The translations under genes and the position numbers were made by a program. A stretch of DNA of 64,000 nt, taken from positions 26,130,737 to 26,194,736 of the forward strand of contig CM046877.1 in assembly GCA_025667525.1 (NCBI GenBank), in the 5' to 3' direction. The stretch is from Glebionis coronaria. Taxonomy: Eukaryota; Streptophyta; Magnoliopsida; Asterales; Asteraceae. Shown piece after piece: positions 42,899 through 53,453 of the stretch. The notes beneath the pieces are model-generated. The model saw nothing but the letters and a program-made list of their open reading frames with translations. It was not told the origin of the DNA and ran no database searches. Within the stretch, counting starts at the first letter, position 1. Each line of letters starts with the position of its first letter.

Positions 42899-43046
42899 TA
42901 TTGGAATTATGATTTTGGCTGCCATTCATTAAAAAATCAATTACAATATATAATCTTTGGAAGATTATTCTAGAAATAAAATATAAATGGGCTAAGCCTA
43001 TTAAGAAACAATAAAGTCAATGGGCCACTATAAATATCATCTAACA
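42899..43046 (-). repeat. 3' LTR of element B (148 bp)
   Basis: TGTTAGA...CCAATA on the minus strand. It matches 46776-46923 at 145 of 148 positions. Confidence 0.9.
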
Positions 43047-43850
43047 CTCCCCCACAGTTTGAGCGGGAGAGGACCGAACACTCAAACTGGAACGGAACTC
43101 TTCAAAAAGCGACCCTTTAGTGAAAATGTCAGCATATTGGTAACAGGATGGCACATGAAGAACACGAACCTGACCTTGAGCAACCATATCACAAACAAAA
43201 TGAATATCAATCTCAATGTGTTTCGTCCGCTGATGCTGAACAGGATTAGCAGTTAAATAAATAGCACTAACATTGTCACAATACACAAGAGTGGCCGACA
43301 TTATAGGTGTGTGAAGCTCGCGAAGAAGATTACGAAGCCATGCAGTTTCAGCAACAGCATTGGCAACACCACGATATTCAGCTTCAGCACTCGATCTAGA
43401 AAGTGTATGTTGTCGTTTGGATGACCACGAGAGGAGATTATCCCCTAGGAATACACAATAACCAGAAGTAGAACGCCTAGTAGAAGGGCAACCAGCCCAA
43501 TCAACATCAGAATATGCTACAAGTGAACCAATAGAGGATGAATAAAGTTGGAGCCCAAAGTCAAGTGTACCACGAACGTAACGGAGAACTCTTTTGAGAG
43601 CTGAGAAATGAGGCTCTCGAGGATCATGCATATGTAGACAAACCTGTTGTACTACATAAGAGATATCTGGACGAGTAAAGGTGAGATACTGTAAACCACC
43701 TGCAAGACTGCGATATAAAGTAGGATCGGAAATGGGACCCCCATCTGAACCAAGCTTAGACTCTATGTCAACTGGAGTCCGAGTTGGATTGCATGAAGCC
43801 ATATGTGCCCTATCCAAAAGCTACAAAGCATATTTCTTTTGAGAAAGGAA
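43041..43850 (-). pseudogene. Element B RNase H
   Basis: Continues the pol frame after the frameshift near 43920 (FLSQKKYAL, then a TAG where relatives have Gln, then LLDRAHM). Tether and RNase H motifs are FTRPDISYVVQQVCLHMHDP, SDVDWAGCPSTRRSTSGYC, SWSSKRQHTLSRSSAEAEY, DNVSAIYLTANPV and RTKHIEIDIHFV. The domain is complete and ends near the purine tract. Confidence 0.9.
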
Positions 43851-43912
43851 CATGCCTGTAGAGTCACGTTTAACTGAAATGCCCAAAAAATAATTAAGAG
43901 CCCCCAAGTCAG

Positions 43913-44653
43913 TCATATCAAACTCTTATGAAGAGAGGATATAATACGTTGAAGTAAATCTGTAGAACAAGCCGTTAGTATGATATCATCCACATAGATC
44001 AATAAATATGCAACCTCACTACCATGCCTATAGATAAACAATGACGAGTCACATCGACTTGACGAGAAACCCGTCCTTAGAGCATAACCTGCGAACCGTT
44101 GAAACCAAGCACGTGGTGCTTGTTTCAAACCATATAGAGACCTCTGTAAACGACAAACATGATGTGGAAACCTAGCATCCACAAACCCTGGGGGCTGATA
44201 CATGTAAACCGTCTCGGAAAGATCACCGTTAAGAAAAGCATTCTTAACATCAAGCTGATGAATGGGCCAATTCCGAGATAATGCAAGACTAAGGACCGTA
44301 CGAATAGTAGCCTGTTTAACCATCGGACTAAAAGTTTCATCACAATCAACACCAAACTGTTGACTACGTCCGTTAGCCACGAGACGAGCCTTATACCTGT
44401 TCAACGAACCATCAGCATGATATTTATGCCGAAACAACCACATAGATCGAACCACATTCACATTAAGTGGTTTCGGAAAAAGAATCCAAGTACTGTTTTT
44501 AATTAATGCATTGTATTCATCATACATAGCAGCTCGCCAGTTAGGACCAGATAAGGCTATAGATGGAGACTTAGGAAGAGGAGAAATATGAGAGACATGA
44601 CCTTGAAAACGAGGATTGGGCTTAACTGTACCGACTTGGGCACGTGTAACCAT
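43913..44653 (-). pseudogene. Element B reverse transcriptase
   Basis: Full RVT_2 set: WRAAMYDEYNALIKNSTW, RSMWLFRHKYHADGSLNRYK, ARLVANGRSQQFGVDCDETF, HQLDVKNAFLNGDLSETVYM, QPPGFVD, SLYGLKQAPRAWFQRF and the catalytic LLIYVDDIIL. It is bounded by frameshifts at both ends. Ty1/Copia type. Confidence 0.92.
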
Positions 44654-44799
44654 AGGATGAGTTCGGGTTGGGGGTTTTGGGTCGTAGCTTGGGTCGTGGG
44701 TGAAGAAACATTTTCGTTGGTGGTAGGCGGTTGGGTAGCGGTCGGAGAGGTGCGCTGGGCCGAGGTTGGTGTCGGGTCGAGAATAGTATTAGGCTCATT

Positions 44800-44935
44800 T
44801 TGATTTGTGTGGTTAGGCTCATTTTGATTTGTGTGGTTAGGCTCATTTTGAGTTGTGTGGTTATGAATATTTTGAGTTGTATGGTTAGGGTCATTTTGAG
44901 TTGGATGGTTAGGTTGATTTTGAGGCGAGTAATTG
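44800..44935 (-). repeat. 30-bp minisatellite in the element B integrase-RT linker
   Basis: Tandem 30-bp units (GGTTAGGCTCATTTTGAT on the plus strand) encode repeats of NQNEPNHT on the minus strand. They lie in the variable linker between the integrase and the reverse transcriptase. Confidence 0.8.
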
Positions 44936-44949
44936 TTTTCAATAATGTG

Positions 44950-46173
44950 TCAGGTGATAAGAGAGGGTGTGGTGTCTTGAAATGTGTAAGATGGTGGGTT
45001 TAAGGATGTTATTGAACCATATGGAAATTGAAGTTCATCGAATGTTACATGACGAGAAAGAATGATTTTGTTTGTGGAGAGGTCAAGACATCGATACCCG
45101 CGGTGATAAGCGGGATATCCTAGAAAGATACAAGGAGTGGCATGGGGTGCAAGCTTATGTGGGGAATCGAGATGTGGGTAACAAAGACAACTAAAGATAC
45201 GTAAGCGTGAGTAGTCAGGTTGCTTATTAAATAATTTAGTGTATGGTATTTCATTTTGAAAGGCAGAGGAAGGAAGGAGATTAAGTAAGTAGGTAGCCAT
45301 ATGTAAAGCCTCGACCCAAAAGGTAGGTGGAAGGTGAGCTTGGAAAAGAAGGGTGCGAATGACATTATTGATTGTCCGTATCATTCGTTCTGACTTTCCA
45401 TTTTGTTGTGAGGTTTTAGGGCAAGAAAATCTAACTTGAATGCCATTTTGAGCAAACAAATTTAAAAGATTGGTGTTATCGAACTCACCACCATGGTCAC
45501 ACTGAAAAGCCTTAATGTCACACTTAAATAGATTATTTACGTAAGAGCGAAAATGTAAGAATTTTTGAAACACTTCAGATTTTGTACGTAAAGGATAAAT
45601 CCATAAGTAATGAGAATAATGATCAAGAAATAACACATAATATTTAAAGCCACCAGAACTAACAACTGGAGAAGTCCAAATATCTGAGTGAACAATTTCA
45701 AAACAACGAGTAACAACAGAATTTGAACTAGAAAATGGGAGTCTCACATGTTTGCCAAGTTGGCATGCGTGACAAATATGAGAAGACTTCTCTTTATTAC
45801 AAGAAATAAACTCACGAGACACAAGAGAACGTAACACTTCTTCCCCGGGATGCCCGAGGCGTTGGTGCCACGTAGAAGGACTAACAGAAAGCAAAGCATG
45901 AGGAATAGGAGAAGGTTGGGTGACTGGGTAGAGATCTCCTGAACTATCACATCTGAGGAGGATATGACGGGTCAAAAAAATCCTTGACAGAGAAACCAAA
46001 TGCATCGAATTCAACGGTACAATTATTATCCCTAGTAAACTGACGCACAGAAATAAGATTTTTGATGATATCAGGGGTGACAAGAACATTTTGTAAGTAT
46101 AAATGGCGATGAAAGGTAGGTAAGATGCTATGGTCGGTGTTAGTAACGGGTATGGATTTACCATCACCAACAC
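44950..46173 (-). pseudogene. Element B pre-integrase and integrase
   Basis: The useful frame starts after the frameshift near 45955 (RCDSSGDLYPV). HHCC: WHQRLGHPGEEVLRSL and CHACQLGKHVRLPF. DDE core: VHSDIWTSP (Asp), FQCDHGGEFDN (Asp) and KTSQQNGKSERMIRTI (Glu). The C-terminal part has RIFSCLCYPHL and PCIFLGYPAYHRGYRCLD. The segment upstream of 45960 in this frame is out of frame with the protease and has no meaning. Confidence 0.9.
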
Positions 46174-46393
46174 AAACAGATAGATATAAACATTTATTAT
46201 AAACAGTATTTAAATTACTCGTATGTGAATTTAAATGAGATGATGCACCTGTATCCATATTCCATGTCGGATCTTGAGTAACTATGGTGCTAAAAGCACT
46301 TGGAAGCATAGGCGGAGCTGCGACTAAATTACCCGTTGAGAATGATGGAACATTGGTCGAAAGCATATACTGGTAACCTTGTGTATTAAACAT
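45947..46393 (-). pseudogene. Element B aspartyl protease
   Basis: Contains WNMDTGASSHLNSHTSNL with the catalytic Asp, VGDGKSIPVTNTDHSIL, LYLQNVLVTPDIIKNLISV and QFTRDNNCTVEFDAFGFSVK, the normal Copia protease run. The first ~40 residues (MFNTQGYQYMLSTNVPSF) are the remnant before the protease. No capsid or zinc-knuckle sequence precedes it. Confidence 0.9.
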
Positions 46394-46762
46394 ATTGCTA
46401 AATCATACACAAAACAATCTAGCCCTTTTTTTTCACTGTCGTGCCTTAACAACCACAAATATACGCAACCTCAACTGATGTTTTCTTCTTTATGCCTTGT
46501 CCACCCTTTTGAAAACAAACCACCAATAAATTAACAGCTAACCTGACTTTTGACTTTATGTTATATTGATCCTGTATAGATCTATACGTGTAGATAATAG
46601 ACAAAACACCCAATAACAATAATGATATACACTACAAAGAATACAATGGAATGATCTTCTACTCCTCGCTGTGAATCTGTGATTGTAACTTGTTTTTTTT
46701 AGACTGATGCGGAGAAGGAGGAATACGGAGATAGAGAGAAAACTTAGGAATGGATCGATATT

Positions 46763-46775
46763 GCTCTTGATACCA
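46763..46775 (-). other. Primer-binding site of element B
   Basis: TGGTATCAAGAGC on the minus strand, directly after the 5' LTR. It is an initiator tRNA-Met-like site with an extra A. Confidence 0.8.
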
Positions 46776-46923
46776 TATTGGAATTATGATTTTGGCTGCC
46801 ATTCATTAACAAATCAATTACAATATATAATCTTTGGAAGATTATTCTAGAAACAAAATATAAATAGGCTAAGCCTATTAAGAAACAATAAAGTCAATGG
46901 GCCACTATAAATATCATCTAACA
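46776..46923 (-). repeat. 5' LTR of element B (148 bp)
   Basis: Same length and ends as 42899-43046. Confidence 0.9.
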
Positions 46924-46931
46924 CTTCCAAG

Positions 46932-47084
46932 TCTTTTGTTCATGACATAACTCCATGAGAGTTTCCAGCCTTATTAAGCAATCTCAATTACTTCTATACA
47001 CACGAGATATCTTTCACTCAGAGATTCGATCTATCTTTTCTTGTGCTATTGATCAGAAACTCCCCGAACTTGGAGAAACTTGTG
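46932..47084 (+). pseudogene. F-box/LRR/FBD gene, exon 3
   Basis: 51 codons in phase 0 after the AG acceptor at 46930-46931, ending at a GT donor (47085). It encodes SFVHDITP, then a TGA at 46956-46958 (CGA to TGA would fit), then FPALLSNLNYFYTHEIS and LSFLVLLIRNSPNLEKLV, a very typical LRR/FBD-family stretch. Phase and content fit directly to exon 2, 31.7 kb upstream. Confidence 0.85.
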
Positions 47085-47158
47085 GTAATGGCAGAAATCC
47101 ATCATCTTATGTCATACAGTTTTGATTCTTATGCCAAAAATACTAACGATTTTAGTAG

Positions 47159-47464
47159 ATTGACAATAGAGAGCTCGATGAAGATGACTCCTCTATAGAA
47201 GATGACTTGTGCACGCAAGATGAATTATACTCCTTTACTGTAGATAGCTATTCAGATATTTGGCTGGAGCATCTGAAAGAAGTACATTTTAAATGGTTTA
47301 AAGACTGGGGGAACGAGTTAAATTTTTTGAAACTTCTCTTGGCCAAGTCACCTGTGCTAAAGAAGGTGAAGATCACCCTAGACTACCGTGCGTTTGATGA
47401 GGATGAAGAGTTGCAGATTTTACAAATTCTCTTAAGCTTCCGACGCGCATCACCGGTGGTATAA
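47159..47464 (+). pseudogene. F-box/LRR/FBD gene, exon 4 (FBD domain)
   Basis: After a 74-bp intron, 101 codons plus stop. The FBD domain is clear: LEHLKEVHFKWFKDWGNEL, FLKLLLAKSPVLKKVKI and LQILQILLSFRRASPVV. FBD follows the LRRs in this F-box subfamily and marks the C-terminus, so the gene ends here. This exon itself is intact. Confidence 0.9.
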
Positions 47465-48195
47465 ATCATTATTTGATGGATGGAAACTAATTATGGTAGT
47501 ACGTGGCGGTTTTATTTACTGCTTAGTGGAATGAACAGTTCACAATTTTCCAAGACTTCAGCTTAATCTCTAGATGGTAGTAGTATTACCTCTTAGGTTT
47601 CAGAACATTGTTATGCACTGTTTTTCAGATTAGCAGGTGTCTTCCCATTGTTGTTAGGGTGCACTTTCTTGCAAACATTCTACTTGTTTGTTTGCAATTT
47701 TTAGTCTACTTATTAAAAGCAGAAAGTGATACTATAATTGATAAAGTGTTCATATTCAGGTAAGTTGACACTGATTACCCTATCAGACCAGAACTTTGAG
47801 GGCTTCAAACTGCTCGTTGTGACACGTATTTGTCTTTACAAATATGATGATTGGTATATTTATGTGACAACCAATAGATTGTGTTGTGTTATTCGTTAAT
47901 AGGTGTGTACAAATTGGGGATGGTCAGGGAAGATCAAAATAATATGCTACCCAAATTATTACTTTGTTCATATATGTGTGTCTTTGCTTTATATATGTTC
48001 ATAATAGATTGGTTCTTACACTGGTGTTGATTAGTTAAGACAAAAGGTTCTGCCTGCTTTTGAAACACTTATCGGTACGTTTTGACCTCGCCCATTAAAC
48101 TGTTATATAGTTACACGGATGTATCAGATGAGCAAAGCTCTATTGTATATGGTTTTCATTCCCAAACTCGTTTTTAAGGAGTTTAAGTTTCTTGT
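47465..48195. other. Spacer between the F-box/FBD paralogues
   Basis: AT-rich, with no frame of interest. It is probably the 3' flank of the first gene and the former promoter/5' part of the second, whose F-box is not found. Confidence 0.4.
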
Positions 48196-49116
48196 TTGAT
48201 TGTTCGGACAAATAAGGCTGAGTCGTCTGATGGGACTGAATCCTCTGATGGGGCTGACTCATCTAATGGGTCTGAGTCGTCTGATAGGGTTGAGTCATCC
48301 GAAGGGGAGCAAAGGTTTGGCCAACCAAGTGAAAAAAAAGTTGGAAAGGTTGACTGAGAGGCGTAAATTTTTTTATGCTATCTCCCAAGTCTTGTTAATG
48401 CACGAGGGTTCATTACATGAGTTCAGTGTTTCCATGTTTCCAGATGAGTTGTGTTTTATTGCTGACGAATGTGTTGAGATGGATGCTATAATATTTCATT
48501 TGTCAAGAAATTAACAATTAACTTTGGATATGATACTTATAGGCTACCTTTCTCTATCTTCTCATTTCGTCACTTAACTGACCTATCTCTTGTTGGTTGT
48601 TGTTTTTTCCATCAACCATCATTTAGTGGTGTTGGCAGTACGTCTTAGAAGCTTATCAGTTCTTGTTCTTTTGATGAAAATCCCCTCGAACTTGGAAAAA
48701 ATTAAGGTAAGGGTAGCCACATTAATCCATCTTGTATCCTATTCGGGTAATAATTATGCCATCATACACTAGCACAATGAATGCTGATATTTCTTGCAGA
48801 TTGAAAATTTAGGGCCCGATGAAGATAGCTCCTCTGTGAATGGGGGACTCCTTACCGGAAGAAGATATACACTCCTTTACACTTGAGTATTATTCGCATA
48901 TTTGGATGGAGCATATGAGGGAACAACATATTATAAGATTTATAAACTCAGAATAGCAAATGAATTTTGTGAGACTTGTCTTGGCTAAGCCTGTTCTATA
49001 GAAGGTCAGGATGCTTCTCGACTACGGGGAGGTTGATGAGGGTGAAAGGTTGAAAATTTTACAAGTTCTCTTATCTTCCCCACGCGCATCACCGGTGGTT
49101 GAAGTCATTATTTGAC
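48196..49116 (+). pseudogene. Second F-box/LRR/FBD pseudogene
   Basis: The F-box is absent. The 5' part is a tandem ~18-bp repeat (48215-48310; ESSDG, DSSNG and similar, in one frame). It then gives RRKFFYAISQVLLMHEGSLH and AIIFHLSR, then in another frame YRLPFSIFSFRHLTDLSLVG and CCFFHQPSFSG. At about 48645 the exon 1 motif VRLRSLS runs directly into the exon 3 motif VLVLLMKIPSNLEKIK, so the sequence between was deleted. A GT-AG intron (from about 48706 to 48800) precedes the FBD exon (IWMEHMREQH, FVRLVLAK, LLDYGEVDEGERLKILQVLL, SSPRASPVVEVII), which has stops and a frameshift. It is a tandem paralogue of the first gene. Confidence 0.8.
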
Positions 49117-51090
49117 GGGTTGAAACCATTTGCGGTTTTGTTGACTGCTTACTTAAATGAACAATTTAGTATCTCTTTCGTTGTTTGAGATAGGATTTTG
49201 AGAAATATGATGAGTTGTGTTTTGAAGATTACTGTATTATGATGGTGGAGAATATGAAATTCAAACCGATTTTGCTGAACTAACTGAACCGAACCAGAAG
49301 ATTGTTGAGACTCGAGACTTTCTATTTCTGTAGTAACTTAAACTTTTGGGTCTGTTTGGGTTTGCCACAAACTGAACCGGCTACTCACATGGGCGGAGCC
49401 ACGTGAGCAGGGGTGTGGGTCGGATTGGGTTGGTTGGGTTTGGGTCAATTCATGTCGGGTTAAAGTCGGGTCAAGATTAGCAAATTATGGCCCATTCGGG
49501 TTCGGGCCAGTTTCTTCGACACCCCTAAATGTAACAAATCCATTCTAAACAGCATACGAGAACCTAGCAAGGCTTACACGAAGTGAAACAATTGAAAAAG
49601 TAGAAATATGTTACTTTTGAGAATAACTTACTTGACAGCGTAACATATGCATTGTAAAAATCAGAGCCTATTCCACAGTCCAAGTCATCTACTTTCCCGG
49701 TGTCTGGAATCTTTTTCGGGAAATCGAGATCAGATCATTAACATATTATCCAACTGATAAGTTTATCAGAACTGGAAATCGAACGAATACTATACTTGGT
49801 AACGAGCTTTCCATATGAAATAAATATTACTTAAATCAAAGACTTTTATCCGAAAGGGACCATTTCCTCACTTTTTATATAAACTTCTTTTATGTTATCA
49901 AGAGGTCCCAAACACTGATAAGCACAATAACACAGTAAGTTCAAAAACTGATCACTTCATATCAAACGATGTTTTTTATAAGGATATTGGAACACTGGCA
50001 TAGGGCTGGTCAACTAAGTTGCGCCTTGTGCCTTTAACTACCATAATACGTCGAACTAAGAAGTTCGTCCTACACTTAAACCGAAATCCAGTGAGCCTAC
50101 AATAGCATTGAATTAGCATGTAAACTCACAATACAAAGCAGTAAACTGCTTGGCGTTATAGGTATATTTATTCCCACCGAGTTCTGGTTTGCAGGTGCTA
50201 CTGACAAAGGGTCAACTTTAATAGTTGATATATGTAGTTCACCATGCTACAGGGTATTCTTACATGACTTACAGAGTTACAGCTAGACAATATATTTGGT
50301 ACATTACAGCTAAACTTATGCATCTTATTAAACTGGAAAACGATATCCATGCTTCACGTTCACAAATTATATAAAATTCATTAACAGTTATTAACTGGAA
50401 AACATTAAGAACCATTTTAGTTCTTTTTATATAAGCTTGTCTAAACACTTGACATCAGAGTAGGCATGAGATAAGCACATTAACACAGTAAGTTAAAAAA
50501 TTGCACAATTCATATCAAACTATGCTTTTTGTAAGGATATTGCAAACACAGGCATAGGGTTGTTCAACTGAGTTGCCCCATTTGCCTTTTAACAACCATA
50601 ATACCCCGAACTAAGAAGTTCAGCCTATACTTTTACAGAAATCTAGTGAGCCTGCAGAGAAGCATTGAAGTAACATGTAGACTGGCAATACAAAGCCGTG
50701 TTTGCTTGGCATAACAAGGCCATTTTCGCTCCTATCAAGTGTTGGTTTGAAGGTGCTAGTAATAGAGGGTCGACTTTACTAGTTCCTATCTCTAGTCCGT
50801 GCTATACAGGGTAGACTCGTACATGACTCCACAGCTAGACAATATATTTGATACATTAGGGCTAAACTTATGCATTAGGGGAGTTTATATATCCAAATAA
50901 CTAAATACATCCTACTGCCCGGCTAAAAGATATTTGTGCTTAATGTTCACAAATTATATCAAATTCATCATTAGTAGTAGACGAGCAGTAACTAATATTA
51001 GAAACTACAACAAATAAAATAAGACAAACATAGCTATATAGATGATGCATCATTGTTTGTAGTAATCTAAACTGAACCGAATATTAAAGA
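49117..51090. other. Spacer with a tandem duplication, no gene seen
   Basis: Includes AACCGAACC-like and GGGTCGGGTT-like degenerate repeats (49260-49520) and a ~550-bp tandem duplication (annotated next). Confidence 0.5.
49905..50880. repeat. Tandem duplication, ~550-bp units
   Basis: GATAAGCACA(A/T)TAACACAGTAAGTT, CATATCAAAC, GCATAGGG, CGAACTAAGAAGTTC, GTGAGCCT, ACAATATATTTG and TAAACTTATGCAT occur in the same order from about 49917 and again from about 50468. The copies are diverged, roughly 80% by eye. Confidence 0.7.
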
Positions 51091-51137
51091 CTGACTGCTA
51101 CAGCTTGATCCTAGCATCTAGCAAACCATCTTCGCTA

Positions 51138-52178
51138 TCAATAAATGATAGAATTTTCCTGATCAAGCAAAAGTAGTGATTCCATGTATGACCACACATT
51201 AAATGCAAGACGCTCTCCACTAATCCCAACACTAGTAATACGTCCCGACGAGGGTTCATAAACTTGAACTTGAGAGCCTTCCGAATCATCATCATCATCC
51301 AGTTGAAGTACAACTTCGCCATTTCTCCTAAACCCTATTACTCTGTAGAACAACGACTTACCCTCAACCTGAATAGTATATATCTTTGTAAATGGTTGAT
51401 TCACACCATCTTTCCTCATCCACACACCACAAACTAACATCTCGCCCTCTTTATAGAACTCAAGCAAACCAAGCGACTCATTCACCTTCACAACATTCAC
51501 ATCCATCGGCCTTACTAGTCTCTCAGGAAGACGCACTTCACCAAACTTTTCACTTTTCAAATCAAACGAAATAATAGAAGTACCATGAGTAGACCAATAA
51601 ATAATCCCATCTATAAAAAAATGATCCCACGTCAAATTACATGATGTAAAAGGCGCATCTGTAAACACGGTTTTCCAAACACGTGAACTTAATGTAAAGA
51701 CCTGAACCTCCTAAGAGTTTTTAACAGTTTTAGGACAAACCCCAAAACCAATAGCTGTACCATATAAATTAAGGATAGGAATAGCAACAAATTTCCTAAG
51801 ACTAGGATTCCAAATAACAACCATCAAAGTTTCTAATTCTATAGCTTTGTACCAGCCATAAAAACATAACAATCCGTCAGCAGAAGCGATTAGTATTGGG
51901 TGGGTTATTAAATTAAAAGGCTCGGGTAGTGTTAGGGGAAACTTTTGTTGGGGGAAAGTATTGTCATAAATAATACAAGTAAATGTTGGGGCACGATTGT
52001 ACTGTACAAGTAAATGATTTTGTGGGTTTGGGTGATTGATGTGGTAGGTTTTAATAAACTCTGGGTTATCAGTTAAAGTCTTCCATTATTTGGAAACAGA
52101 TCGAAATTGAACAATTGATTTAACAGGAAGCCTTTTGATGATTTCTGATTGAATTTCGAAAGGGATGTAATCTGACAT
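51138..52178 (-). pseudogene. F-box gene with F-box-associated domain, two nonsense codons
   Basis: One frame of 346 codons from ATG at 52178 to a stop at 51138. The N-terminal F-box reads IPFEIQSEIIKRLPVKSIVQ and FRSVSK, then a TAA (52086-52088; relatives have a Gln or Glu) before WKTLTDNPEFI. The body has the F-box-associated interaction-domain motifs SADGLLCFYGW, VIWNPSLRKFVAIP, a TAG at 51711-51713 in EVQVFTLSSRVWKTV context, FIDGIIYWSTHG and SIISFDLKSEKFGEVRLPE. This resembles the plant CPR30-like F-box family and differs from the FBD genes nearby. The product would be an SCF substrate adaptor. The frame is otherwise undamaged, so loss of function is recent or the stops need confirmation. 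Confidence 0.85.
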
Positions 52179-52735
52179 TTTTGATTTTTTTGGGTTTTAT
52201 GATAAATCTAGTGGTAGATCAGATGCGTTTTGATGATGGCCGATTGTGAAATGATGATATTGGTGGTTTATGGGTTTTGATTTTGAATTATATTTTTAGG
52301 GTTTTAGTGGTGGCTGGCTTATTGTGGGAGATGATATGTTAGTGGTGGTGCCGTTGTTGTGATTGTGGAGTGAATGGTGGTTTGGTTGATTTGTGGAGTG
52401 TGGTAAAAGACTTAAAACACCCTTAACATTTCTCTTAGTAGGATTTAAAAACTGCCCGAGAGTTTAATAAAAAGATAAAGGAAAAGTGAGTATGAGGCTA
52501 TGTTGTACACAACCTTTTACAGTAGAAATTTTATAAAATAATATATTTGGGACTATCAAAATTTATTAATTAAAAGAGTTTTTAATTAATTGATAAATTA
52601 ATAATTGTTCATTTATATATTAATTAATATTTTATTAATTTATAGTAGAATATTTAGTTTACAAATATCTTTCAAGCTTCCACTTAATTATTGTATACAA
52701 TGCATGTACGTATATCAAGTGTCGTGCATATGGTG
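52179..52735. other. Upstream region of the minus-strand F-box gene
   Basis: Probable promoter side of the F-box gene; AT-rich with TATA-like words. No definite element can be assigned. Confidence 0.35.
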
Positions 52736-52958
52736 AACCAACTGGCTTAGCTCAGTTGGCCACCAAGGTTCCACTAAGTGGTTTCCTTGGGGGAGGATTC
52801 CTGGAGGTCTTGGGTTCAAGACCTGCAAAAGGACCTTTCAGGCGAAGCGGTAAGGAGTCTAACATAACTAGGCAAGGGTTTGAAGAAGACATTCTTCCGC
52901 TTGGATGTAATTGCAGAACTCGACCCACTAACCACTAACATTTGTCGTTCTAAAAAAA
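52736..52958 (+). mobile_element. tRNA-derived SINE with target duplication
   Basis: RNA polymerase III box A (TAGCTCAGTTGG, 52748-52759) and box B (GGTTCAAGACC, 52813-52823) lie 53 bp apart, followed by an unrelated body ending CATTTGTCGTTCT and a 9-base A run. Flanking direct repeats of 19 bp with one mismatch (52717-52735 and 52959-52977, core CGTGCATATGGTG) show target-primed insertion. It carries no coding frame and relies on LINE machinery. It inserted recently enough for the duplication to be legible. Confidence 0.9.
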
Positions 52959-52977
52959 AAGTGACGTGCATATGGTG

Positions 52978-53448
52978 GGTAATATTTCTCAGTATGTCTT
53001 TACTAATTTTCCAAATCATAATCAACCTACTGATTTGTGGAAGGTATGCAATTTTGAAAAGTAGTAGATGTTTTCATTTTTTGGTCCCTTGTAATTAGTG
53101 TTATTCTTAATATTACTAAGTATAGACCTAACTCATGGTAAAGTAGTGTAAATAACACAATGATATAATGCAAAAGACACAAATGGTTTTTCAACTTTTA
53201 ACTCTTATTATTCAAAGAATTATACCTTATTGCATGCGAAGCTATAATAGGGATTGAATAGACAATGTGTGGTTTTGTGAGCTCCTCACTGACAAACAAT
53301 TTTAATCCTAACGATTAATATGTTCGACGATTAAGACTACAAGAGTTATACTCAAGATATTTCTATCGATCTTGGACGAGAGAAATGGTTTGTGAGTGTC
53401 GCAGCATTAAATGCACAAACTTGTTTTCTCTCCTTCACAATGGATCAT
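52978..53448. other. AT-rich spacer, no gene seen
   Basis: Nothing recognisable in either strand. Confidence 0.4.
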
Positions 53449-53453
53449 ATTTT

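Larger units (their letters stand above)
42899..46923 (-). mobile_element. Short-LTR Copia element B (minus strand), gag missing
   Basis: 4025 bp with 148-bp LTRs (42899-43046 and 46776-46923, three differences) and the target duplication CTTCC (42894-42898 and 46924-46928). The primer-binding site TGGTATCAAGAGC and purine tract GTGGGGGAG are in place. Domains on the minus strand are protease, integrase, reverse transcriptase and RNase H. Only about 370 bp separate the primer-binding site from the protease frame, so there is no room for a Gag. Frameshifts near 45955, 44650 and 43920 and a TAG near 43821 inactivate it. Confidence 0.9.

Noticed and set aside
52748..52823. A functional tRNA gene
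   Set aside because: Box A and box B are present, but the acceptor stem and cloverleaf do not form, and the A-tail and long target duplication show a SINE.
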